64,000 bases of DNA from an uncultured Bacteroidales bacterium (lineage in GTDB: Bacteria > Bacteroidota > Bacteroidia > Bacteroidales > Bacteroidaceae), in contig CADBXO010000004.1 in the NCBI GenBank assembly GCA_902798685.1, forward strand, positions 112,967-176,966. Direction: 5' to 3'. The position numbers and the translations under genes are program-made. Every line of letters starts with the position of its first letter. Position 1 is the first letter of the stretch. The notes under the pieces are model-generated. The model searched no databases and was not told where the DNA came from. It was given only the letters and a program-made list of their open reading frames with translations. Positions 35,966-43,720 of the stretch are shown in pieces.

Positions 35966-36964
35966 ATGAAGATAGGAGAGATTGATTTTGGGGAGAGGCC
36001 GGTGTTTCTGGCTCCCATGGAGGATGTCACGGACCCGGCGTTCCGTCTGCTTTGCAAGCGGTTCGGGGCCGATATGGTCTATACTGAGTTCGTGTCGAGC
36101 GATGCCCTGATACGTGAGGTGAACAAGACCATGCAGAAGCTGACCATCAGTGATGAGGAGCGTCCCGTGGCCATTCAGATTTACGGTAAGGAGACCGAGG
36201 CTATGGTGGGTGCCGCAAAGATGGTGGAGGCTGCCGGGCCCGATGTGCTGGACCTGAACTTTGGCTGCCCGGTCAAGAAGGTGGCAGGCAAGGGCGGCGG
36301 TGCAGGCATGTTGCAGAACATTCCCAAGATGCTGGAGATTACCCGTGCGGTGGTGGATGCGGTTAAGATTCCCGTAACCGTGAAGACCCGCCTGGGCTGG
36401 AACGATGAGAGCAAGATAATCGTTGAACTGGCCGAGCAGTTGCAGGACTGCGGTATTCAGGCGCTGACCATTCACGGACGTACCCGCGCCCAGATGTACA
36501 CTGGAGAGGCCGACTGGACACTCATAGGCAAGGTCAAGGAGAATCCCCGTATGAAAATCCCTATCATAGGCAACGGTGATATCACTACTCCGGAGCGTGC
36601 CAAAGAGTGTTTTGACCGATACGGGGTGGATGCCATCATGATTGGCCGCGGCAGTTTTGGCCGGCCCTGGATTTTCCGCGAGGTAAAGCATTATTTGGAA
36701 ACTGGCCAGCTTTGGGAGGATCCCGGATTCCAGTGGAAGATGGATGTGCTCAAGCAGGAGACTCTGGACAGTATTGCCCGCCTGGACGAGCGCCGCGGCA
36801 TAGTACACATACGCCGTCACCTGGCTGCCAGCCCGCTGTTCAAGGGTCTGACCGATTTCCGTCACACGCGTATAGAGATGCTGCGTGCCGAGACAGTGAG
36901 TGATTTGTTCGCGACTATGGATAGAATTACTGCCCAGTGGGGTAATGAATATGAACAGAGCTGA
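35966..36964 (+). CDS. dus: tRNA-dihydrouridine synthase (Dus family, DusB-like)
   Basis: 332 residues from ATG 35966; the frame extends upstream only into the terminator hairpin. It reduces uridine to dihydrouridine in tRNA with FMN and NADPH. Seen are PVFLAPMEDVTD (FMN-binding opening), QIYGKE, DLNFGCPVKKVAGKGGGAGML with the catalytic Cys, VKTRLGW, LTIHGRTRAQMYTGEADW and the phosphate-binding IGRGSFGRPWIF. The C-terminal helical domain follows (VHIRRHLAASPLFKGL). It overlaps the U32 gene by up to 20 bp, pairing two tRNA-modifying enzymes. Confidence 0.95.
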   Translation: MKIGEIDFGERPVFLAPMEDVTDPAFRLLCKRFGADMVYTEFVSSDALIREVNKTMQKLTISDEERPVAIQIYGKETEAMVGAAKMVEAAGPDVLDLNFGCPVKKVAGKGGGAGMLQNIPKMLEITRAVVDAVKIPVTVKTRLGWNDESKIIVELAEQLQDCGIQALTIHGRTRAQMYTGEADWTLIGKVKENPRMKIPIIGNGDITTPERAKECFDRYGVDAIMIGRGSFGRPWIFREVKHYLETGQLWEDPGFQWKMDVLKQETLDSIARLDERRGIVHIRRHLAASPLFKGLTDFRHTRIEMLRAETVSDLFATMDRITAQWGNEYEQS

Positions 36965-38201
36965 TTTTGAGATAATGGCGCCGGTGGGCTCGTGGGAGAG
37001 TCTGGCCGCCGCGTTCCAGGCCGGGGCGGGATCAATCTACTTTGGCGTGGAGAAGCTGAACATGCGTTCCCGCAGTGCCAGCCATTTTACTTTGGATGAC
37101 CTTCGTGAGATTGCCAGCCAGTGCAATGCCCATGGCGTTCAGAGTTACTTGACACTGAACACCGTGATGTACGGTGAGGACATTCCCCTGGTACATGACA
37201 TCGTTGATGCTGCACTGGAGGCGGGGATATCGGCCATAATTGCATGTGATATTGCGGTGATGACTTACTGCAACAAGGTGGGTATGGAGGTGCATCTTTC
37301 AACCCAACTCAACATAAGCAACATCGAGGCACTTAAGTTCTATGCCCAGTTTGCCGATGTGGTGGTGCTGGCGCGTGAACTGAACCTGGATCAGGTGACT
37401 GAGATCCACAAGCAGGTTATAGAGCAGGATATACGCGGACCCAAGGGCGAGCGTATCCGCATTGAGATGTTCTGCCACGGAGCACTCTGCATGGCCATAA
37501 GCGGCAAGTGCTACCTGAGCCTGAACGAGATGAACGCAAGTGCCAACCGCGGTGCATGCATGCAGCTCTGCCGCCGCGGATACATCGTGAAAGACCGCGA
37601 GACCGATATTGAACTGGCTATCGAGAACCAGTACATAATGTCACCCAAGGACCTCAAGACAATACGCTTTATGGACCGTATGATTGAGGCCGGCGTGCAG
37701 GTGTTCAAGATAGAGGGCCGTGCACGCGGACCTGAATACGTCCGTACCGTTGCCGAGTGCTACGGTGAGGCTATCCAGGCTGTTATTGACGGCGATTTCA
37801 CCGATGAAAAGAAGGATAATTGGGACAAGCGACTTGCTACCGTATTCAACCGCGGATTCTGGAACGGCTACTATCTGGGCCAGCGCCTGGGCGAGTGGAA
37901 TGATGTATACGGATCACAGGCCACTGAGACCAAGGTCTATGTGGGCAAGTGCACCGACTGGTTCTCAAAGATTGAGGTTGCTGAGTTCAGCATCGAGGCC
38001 GCACCCATCAGCGCAGGCGACAAACTGATGGTGACAGGTGCCACTACCGGATGCATCACGTTCAACCTGGATGATCCTCGCGTAGACCTCAAGACCGTTG
38101 AGACCGTGCCGCAGGGAGTACGCGTATCGTTCAAGACCCCGGAGCGGGTGCGACGTGGCGATAAGCTCTTTAAGGTTGTATCAAGGAAAATTGAGAATTG
38201 A
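36945..38201 (+). CDS. U32-family protein, TrhP/YegQ-like tRNA hydroxylation enzyme
   Basis: 418 residues from ATG 36945 (or 36951); both overlap the end of dus. It shows the U32 layout: MAPVGSWESLAAAFQAGAGSIYFGV, VHLSTQLNISN, VVLARELNLDQV, EMFCHGALCMAISGKCYLS, and four conserved Cys including NRGACMQLCRR, then MSPKDLKTIRFMDRMIEAGVQVFKIEGR. Proteins of this size and pattern (E. coli YegQ/TrhP) take part in prephenate-dependent 5-hydroxyuridine formation in tRNA, probably with an iron-sulfur cluster. Older annotation as a peptidase or collagenase is doubtful. The last codons run into an ATTGAAA tandem repeat. Confidence 0.87.
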   Translation: MNMNRADFEIMAPVGSWESLAAAFQAGAGSIYFGVEKLNMRSRSASHFTLDDLREIASQCNAHGVQSYLTLNTVMYGEDIPLVHDIVDAALEAGISAIIACDIAVMTYCNKVGMEVHLSTQLNISNIEALKFYAQFADVVVLARELNLDQVTEIHKQVIEQDIRGPKGERIRIEMFCHGALCMAISGKCYLSLNEMNASANRGACMQLCRRGYIVKDRETDIELAIENQYIMSPKDLKTIRFMDRMIEAGVQVFKIEGRARGPEYVRTVAECYGEAIQAVIDGDFTDEKKDNWDKRLATVFNRGFWNGYYLGQRLGEWNDVYGSQATETKVYVGKCTDWFSKIEVAEFSIEAAPISAGDKLMVTGATTGCITFNLDDPRVDLKTVETVPQGVRVSFKTPERVRRGDKLFKVVSRKIEN

Positions 38202-38217
38202 AAATTGAAAATTGAAA
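38190..38217 (+). repeat. Heptanucleotide tandem repeat (ATTGAAA), 4 units
   Basis: ATTGAGA followed by three exact ATTGAAA units. The U32 stop codon (38199-38201) is in unit two, and the repeat reaches to 10 bp before the GH51 start. Unit length 7 would shift frame or spacing on slippage. Confidence 0.85.
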
Positions 38218-38227
38218 GTTAGAAAGG

Positions 38228-40831
38228 ATGAAAAAATTACTGACCATTGCCTTGTCGCTGCTGGCTGTATCGGCCGGAGCACAGAACGAGTATGAGATTA
38301 CTGTTGAGAGCAAGCAGCCCTCAGGTATCATTGACGAGATGCTGTACGGACAGCTGTTTGAGCACATTTACTTCAGTGCCAACAACGGTGTCTGGCAGGA
38401 GCTGATATACGGCCGTTCATTCGAGCCGGAGCAGTATCCCGGCATTCCGCCGCGCGACGGTTATTTTGACGGCTGGTTCATGGATGATGACATGATCCTG
38501 CATTCACCCACACGTTACGAGCAGCCTCTGAACATAGCCACCATTGAGTCCGATGACTACGAGATAACAATGGACCTGAACTGGCGTTCATACAAGCTGG
38601 CACGCCGTTCATGGAGCGGCGGCCTGATGGACATAAGGTTCGCATTTGGACAAAAGGCCGATGGAAGCGCATATTTTGCACGCATCCACGATCCCTATTA
38701 TGAGGGACGCACATTCACACCCGCACAGACGGAGTCACAGATTGCAGCTGCCAATGAGGCAAACGCACGTGCCGCCCTGCAGCCGCAGAGCTCTACTGCA
38801 GATTTCTCAATCTGCGCCATGGAGGTTCGTGAATCACAGGGATTCGGCGGCCGTCCGGGCAGACGTATGAATACACTTGCCGCCCTGGCATCGACCCCTG
38901 CCACAAAGGATCAGGTGAACGAGAATCAGGACTGGCACAAGGTGCGCATTAGCCGTAAGGGTGCCGATGTAACCATGTATTTTGATGACAAGGAGGTCGT
39001 AAAGTACAGCGGCCTGGAGCAGACCGGTAAGAACGACCTGGTTTTCTGGGTCAACTACACCGAGGCAACATACCGCAACATCGTTGTAAAGAGCGGTGAA
39101 AACACCGTATTCACCGGAACTCCCAAGGATGTTCAGATTCCCGAGGTCGCTCCCGAGTGGACTGCATTCGGCGAGGGTAAGTACCGTCTTATTAAGGATG
39201 ATGCCGTGAACATGCGTTACTCACAGGAGATTACGGCAGGCAAGAAGGCTGAGGCCGGCATGGCACAGGGTCCGCAGAACATAATTGTCCGTGAGAAGTA
39301 TGTAGGTTCAATCTATGCCAAGGGTAAGGGTGAACTGATAGTAGGACTGCGTAACGAGAAGGGTGATTTTGTGGCTCGTCAGTCACTTGGCAAGATAAAC
39401 AGCAAGGAGTGGAAGAAATATGATTTCACCCTTGTACCGCAGGCTCTTGGCGAGGAGGGTACCCATGAGGATATGCACCTGAGACTGAAGATGGTTGGCG
39501 CCAGGGTTGACCAGATAAGCGGTGACGGTGATTTTGCAATCGTTGTAAAGGGTGGTACCGTGCAGGTTGATATGGTTACACTTTCAACCCAGACCGGTAA
39601 GGATCTGGGCGGTTTCCGTCCCGATATCCTGCAGGCCGTAAAGGAACTGCATCCTACATGTCTGCGCTGGCCGGGCGGCGGATACGTTGCACAGTATGAC
39701 TGGCAATGGGGTATCGGCCCTCAGGAGAACCGTGAGCGCTGGGCACACTGGATGTGGATGGACTATGACCAGAACTGCTTTGGCACCGATGAATTCATAA
39801 AATTCTGCCGTGAGGTCAACTCAGAGCCCGTGATTGTGGTAAGCGTCAAGTTTGAGCGTCCGGCCGATGAATACGACCGGATTCTTGAGGATGCCGTGAA
39901 CTGGCTGCGTTACTGCAATGCTCCCGCCACCGATGAGTGGGGTGCAAAGCGTGCCGCCAACGGACATCCCGAGCCCTATAACGTCAAGTACTGGGAGATT
40001 GACAATGAGATGTGGGAGATGGGTATTGAGCGCTATGAGAAGTGCGTTCGTGACTTCAGCACCGCCATGCGTAAGATCGACCCGTCTATAAAGATCATTG
40101 CCTGCGGCGGATTCGGTGAGGACGAGCAGTTTATCAAGCGCAGCGGCAATTACTTTGACTACCTGAGCCTGCACCACTACGAGCAGCAGGGCGGTTACGC
40201 TACCGGTCCCGCACGTCTGGGTCAGCAGTATGACCGTTATGCAAAGATGATTGCCGAGGGTCCCAACCCCAACATCAAGCTCTTTATCTCAGAGTGGAAC
40301 CTGAACAGCATCGACTGGCGTACAGGTCTGTTTGCCGGTGGATTCCTGAATATGTGTGAGGCGCGCGACGTAGTTGCAATGGGTGCAGCCGCACTCTTCA
40401 TACGCCGTACCGATGCTCCTGACTGGAACAACGCCTTCATCAACTTTGACTACAAGGATATGTTCAAGGCTCCCAACTGCCAGGTAACCGAGCTCTGGTA
40501 TGACCATTTCTCAAAGTACCGCCTTGCATTCAGCGGTGAAACGGGCAATATCAGCGTAAGCACCACCATGTCTGAGAACGGGGCCGATGTGATCGTAAAG
40601 GTTGTCAATCCCACTGAGGAGGGTGGAAAGATCCGCATCAAGGGTGATTGGACGGGCATATCGGACACAGAGTTCGAGTACTATGCTCCGGGTTCGCTGA
40701 CCGTTGCAAACAGCATGGATAACAAGAACGCCGTTGCCCTGAAGAAGGCAAAAGGTCAGGTTGACGGCAATGATGTGATTCTGGATGTTCCCGCTCTCTC
40801 AGCAGGTGTCCTGACCATCAAAAAACAATAA
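38228..40831 (+). CDS. GH51 alpha-L-arabinofuranosidase
   Basis: 867 residues, signal peptide (SAGAQ). It removes alpha-L-arabinofuranosyl groups from arabinoxylan or arabinan by retention. The catalytic (beta/alpha)8 barrel has CLRWPGGGYVAQYDWQWGIG, VKYWEIDNEMWEMG with acid/base Glu594, and KLFISEWNLNSIDWRTG with nucleophile Glu689. A long lectin-like insertion (about 95-300), including an AANEANARAALQPQ stretch, splits the N-terminal region, so it is longer than the plain ~500-650 aa enzymes. The C-terminal beta-sandwich follows the barrel. Next gene is an esterase, 34 bp on, which fits joint debranching. Confidence 0.95.
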   Translation: MKKLLTIALSLLAVSAGAQNEYEITVESKQPSGIIDEMLYGQLFEHIYFSANNGVWQELIYGRSFEPEQYPGIPPRDGYFDGWFMDDDMILHSPTRYEQPLNIATIESDDYEITMDLNWRSYKLARRSWSGGLMDIRFAFGQKADGSAYFARIHDPYYEGRTFTPAQTESQIAAANEANARAALQPQSSTADFSICAMEVRESQGFGGRPGRRMNTLAALASTPATKDQVNENQDWHKVRISRKGADVTMYFDDKEVVKYSGLEQTGKNDLVFWVNYTEATYRNIVVKSGENTVFTGTPKDVQIPEVAPEWTAFGEGKYRLIKDDAVNMRYSQEITAGKKAEAGMAQGPQNIIVREKYVGSIYAKGKGELIVGLRNEKGDFVARQSLGKINSKEWKKYDFTLVPQALGEEGTHEDMHLRLKMVGARVDQISGDGDFAIVVKGGTVQVDMVTLSTQTGKDLGGFRPDILQAVKELHPTCLRWPGGGYVAQYDWQWGIGPQENRERWAHWMWMDYDQNCFGTDEFIKFCREVNSEPVIVVSVKFERPADEYDRILEDAVNWLRYCNAPATDEWGAKRAANGHPEPYNVKYWEIDNEMWEMGIERYEKCVRDFSTAMRKIDPSIKIIACGGFGEDEQFIKRSGNYFDYLSLHHYEQQGGYATGPARLGQQYDRYAKMIAEGPNPNIKLFISEWNLNSIDWRTGLFAGGFLNMCEARDVVAMGAAALFIRRTDAPDWNNAFINFDYKDMFKAPNCQVTELWYDHFSKYRLAFSGETGNISVSTTMSENGADVIVKVVNPTEEGGKIRIKGDWTGISDTEFEYYAPGSLTVANSMDNKNAVALKKAKGQVDGNDVILDVPALSAGVLTIKKQ

Positions 40832-40835
40832 TGTC

Positions 40836-40843
40836 TATATTTG
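40836..40843 (+). promoter_or_regulatory. Possible internal promoter -7 box before the esterase
   Basis: TATATTTG is an exact TAnnTTTG match in the 34-bp gap between GH51 and the esterase. No -33 TTTG is evident. Confidence 0.45.
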
Positions 40844-40865
40844 CGTAACATAAAAGATTACAGAT

Positions 40866-41756
40866 ATGAAAAGGATTCTTTCTTTGCTGCTTGGTGCAGC
40901 GTTCGTGATGGGTGTCAATGCCCAGGAGACTTATACCAAGAACCGTACCGTCGAGGATGGCGGCACAGGTCCTTATAAGGCAATCATGGTTGAGGAGCCC
41001 AGTCTTGAGGCCCATACCATTTTCCGTCCCGCTGACCTGAGCAAGTTCAGCAAGAAGAACCCTCTGCCTATCCTGGTTTGGGGTAACGGTGCCTGCACCA
41101 ACTCACCCTGGGAGCATCAGAACTTCCTGAGCGAGATTGCATCACACGGATTCCTGGTAGTTGCCATAGGTTACTGGCCCGCCGAGGGTGAGCGCTACCG
41201 CGGCGCACAGTCCAAGGCCGAGCAGCAGATTGAGGGTCTTGACTGGGCAATAGCTCAGAATTCCGATAAGAACAGCCCTTATTACAATAAACTGGACGTC
41301 AAGAACATTGCCGCAGCAGGTATGTCATGCGGCGGTCTGCAGACTCTGGTCAACGCGGCCGATTCAAGACTCAAGGCTATCATGATCTGCAACAGCGGAT
41401 CGTTCATTGACCCGTCAGGTGCCGTTCCCGGTATGCCGATGCCTGCCAAGGAGGATCTCTTGAAGATCCACACTCCGGTAATGTATCTGCTGGGCGGTCC
41501 CGAGGATATAGCTTATGAGAACGGAATGGATGATTTCAAGCGCATCGACCATGTTCCCGCAATTGCAGTGAACTACCCCGTAGGTCACGGCGGCACATAC
41601 GGACAGCCTCACGGCGGTGAGTTCTCAATTGCCGCGCTGGCTTGGCTCGAGTGGCAGCTCAAGGGCGACAAGGAGGCAGCAGCCATGCTTAAGGGAAAAC
41701 CCTGCGGCCTGGAGTCACGTCCCGACTGGACAGTTGAAAAGAAAAAGATCGATTGA
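40866..41756 (+). CDS. Secreted alpha/beta-hydrolase, putative esterase
   Basis: 296 residues with signal peptide (MGVNAQ). The fold is alpha/beta-hydrolase of the dienelactone-hydrolase/chlorophyllase kind: LPILVWGNGACT oxyanion strand, AAAGMSCGGLQTL nucleophile elbow (GxSxG), PEDIAYENGMDDF as candidate Asp strand, and VGHGGTYGQPHGGEF with candidate His. In a PUL with arabinoxylan enzymes it may remove acyl groups such as acetyl or feruloyl; the substrate is inference. Its stop overlaps the galE start (TGATG). Confidence 0.82.
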   Translation: MKRILSLLLGAAFVMGVNAQETYTKNRTVEDGGTGPYKAIMVEEPSLEAHTIFRPADLSKFSKKNPLPILVWGNGACTNSPWEHQNFLSEIASHGFLVVAIGYWPAEGERYRGAQSKAEQQIEGLDWAIAQNSDKNSPYYNKLDVKNIAAAGMSCGGLQTLVNAADSRLKAIMICNSGSFIDPSGAVPGMPMPAKEDLLKIHTPVMYLLGGPEDIAYENGMDDFKRIDHVPAIAVNYPVGHGGTYGQPHGGEFSIAALAWLEWQLKGDKEAAAMLKGKPCGLESRPDWTVEKKKID

Positions 41757-42769
41757 TGAATATTCTGGTTACAGGTGGCGCCGGTTTTATCGGCTCACAC
41801 ACAATTATTGAACTTTACAAGGCAGGTCATACCGCCGTAGTAGTTGACAATCTGAGTAACTCCAACCCCGAGAGCCTGAGACGTGTGTCCAAGATTCTGG
41901 GCGGCACTGAGATTCCTTTCCATAAGGTCGATATCCGCGACCGCAAGGGACTGGACAAGGTGCTGGAGCAGTACAAGTTTGATGCCTGCATACATTTTGC
42001 GGGACTCAAGGCTGTGGGCGAGTCAGTGTCAATGCCCATTGAGTATTATGAGAATAACATAAGCGGTACGCTGGTATTGGTACAGGCCATGCGTGAGCAC
42101 GGTGTCAAGAACATAATATTCTCATCAAGCGCCACCGTTTACGGCAACCCGGAGATAATCCCCATCACCGAGGAGTGCCCCAAGGGTGTCTGCACCAACC
42201 CTTATGGCTGGACCAAGAGCATGCTGGAGCAGGTATTGACCGATATGCAGTTTGCCGACAAGGAGTGGAACGTGGTTCTGCTGCGTTACTTCAACCCCAT
42301 AGGTGCTCATCCGAGCGGTCTGATTGGTGAGAACCCCAACGGCATACCCAATAACCTGATGCCTTATGTAACCCAGGTAGCAGTAGGAAAACGCGATGAA
42401 TTGGGCGTTTTCGGCAATGATTACGATACCCCCGACGGCACAGGCGTGCGCGACTATATCCATGTTGTGGATCTGGCCCGCGGTCATGTGTGCGCACTCA
42501 AGGCAATTGAGCTGGGGTGCGGTCTGGGACTCTATAACCTGGGTACCGGACACGGTTACTCAGTGCTTGACGTTGTCAAGGCATTCGAGAGAGTGAACGG
42601 CGTAAAGGTTCCGTACAGCATCAAACCCCGTCGTCCGGGAGATATTGCAACCTGCTACAGCGATCCCTCAAAGGCAGAGCGTGAGCTGGGCTGGAAGGCT
42701 GAGTTCGGACTTGACGAGATGGTTCGTGACAGTTGGAACTGGCAGAAACAGAACCCCAACGGATTTTGA
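41756..42769 (+). CDS. galE: UDP-glucose 4-epimerase
   Basis: 337 residues from ATG 41756. It interconverts UDP-glucose and UDP-galactose with bound NAD in the cytoplasm. NILVTGGAGFIGSHT is the NAD-binding loop; FSSSATVYG and NPYGWTKSMLEQ give the Ser and Tyr-x-x-x-Lys catalytic residues; RYFNPIGAHPSG and YIHVVDLARGH follow. Length is standard. Shares its first base with the esterase stop and is followed after 6 bp by the GSCFA gene, so it is in one operon. Confidence 0.95.
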   Translation: MNILVTGGAGFIGSHTIIELYKAGHTAVVVDNLSNSNPESLRRVSKILGGTEIPFHKVDIRDRKGLDKVLEQYKFDACIHFAGLKAVGESVSMPIEYYENNISGTLVLVQAMREHGVKNIIFSSSATVYGNPEIIPITEECPKGVCTNPYGWTKSMLEQVLTDMQFADKEWNVVLLRYFNPIGAHPSGLIGENPNGIPNNLMPYVTQVAVGKRDELGVFGNDYDTPDGTGVRDYIHVVDLARGHVCALKAIELGCGLGLYNLGTGHGYSVLDVVKAFERVNGVKVPYSIKPRRPGDIATCYSDPSKAERELGWKAEFGLDEMVRDSWNWQKQNPNGF

Positions 42770-42775
42770 CCTGTT

Positions 42776-43720
42776 ATGAAACTGACGACTCCGGTAGAAA
42801 TTAAGCCGTTAAGCAACAGGCTGTCATACAAGGACAGCGTGTTGTTTATAGGCTCCTGTTTCGCTGATGAAATGGGTCGTCGCTGCACGGAGCGTTACTT
42901 TGATGCACGGGTAAACCCGTTCGGTGTGCTGTTCAACCCATGCTCGATATCAGACTGCCTGGGCTTGCTTGAGGGCTACGGCATAAATGCAGAGCAGTGC
43001 AGTTTCATACCCGAGGATGTGATTGAAACCAGCGGTGGATTCTGCTCTTTCCATCATCACGGAAGCATGGCACGCCCTACGGCGCAGGAGTTCCTGGACA
43101 ACGCCAACCGGGTGCTTGCGGATGCATCGGACTTCTATTACCGTGAGGGTTGGGTAGTGGTTACGCTTGGTACGGCCTTCATTTATACGGATAAGGAGTC
43201 AGGAAATGTGGTAGCCAACTGCCATAAGCTGCCGGCCGACCGTTTTGAGCGCACCATGATTGATTCCGATCAGGTGTATGATGCGCTGAGCCAGTACGTG
43301 GTTGCACGTCCCAATAGGCAGTGGATATTTACCGTCAGTCCCGTACGTCATCTCGCAGACGGTCTGCATGCCAACACCCTGAGCAAGGCTACCCTGCATC
43401 TGGGCATCGAGAAACTGGTTAACCGTTATCCCAACGCTCATTACTTCCCGGCTTACGAGATACTCATGGACGAGCTCCGTGACTACCGTTTCTATGCCGA
43501 TGACATGATGCACCCGTCGGCCCAGGCTGCCGATTACATCTTTGAGCGTTTCATGGACTTTGTCCTGGACGAGAAGGACCGCCCCCTTCTTGCGGAGGCT
43601 GAGAAGATACGCTCCATGATGCAGCACCGTCTGCTCAACCCCGAAACTGAGCAATCACGCGACTTTGAAGCCCGCAGGCATGCCTCTCTGGCCTCATTCC
43701 TGGAGAAAATACGTGAATAA
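42776..43720 (+). CDS. GSCFA-family protein
   Basis: 314 residues. The name-giving motif is plain (VLFIGSCFADEMG, about residues 21-33), then FNPCSISD, SFHHHGSMARPTAQEFL, FTVSPVRHLADG and DDMMHPSAQAADYIFERF. The pattern (G-S near the start, D-x-x-H near the end) is like SGNH-type hydrolases/esterases, so acyl-ester chemistry on a polysaccharide is possible but unproven. No signal peptide. The start of the next gene overlaps its last codons by 8 bp. Confidence 0.88.
   Translation: MKLTTPVEIKPLSNRLSYKDSVLFIGSCFADEMGRRCTERYFDARVNPFGVLFNPCSISDCLGLLEGYGINAEQCSFIPEDVIETSGGFCSFHHHGSMARPTAQEFLDNANRVLADASDFYYREGWVVVTLGTAFIYTDKESGNVVANCHKLPADRFERTMIDSDQVYDALSQYVVARPNRQWIFTVSPVRHLADGLHANTLSKATLHLGIEKLVNRYPNAHYFPAYEILMDELRDYRFYADDMMHPSAQAADYIFERFMDFVLDEKDRPLLAEAEKIRSMMQHRLLNPETEQSRDFEARRHASLASFLEKIRE

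Noticed and set aside
35954-36865. Long open frame (about 300 codons) antisense to dus
   Set aside because: A codon-bias shadow: dus is clearly conserved in the other direction and the antisense product has no recognisable features.
38190-38217. ATTGAAA repeats as a possible iteron origin or CRISPR
   Set aside because: Short, AT-rich and contiguous; no replication gene or spacers nearby.
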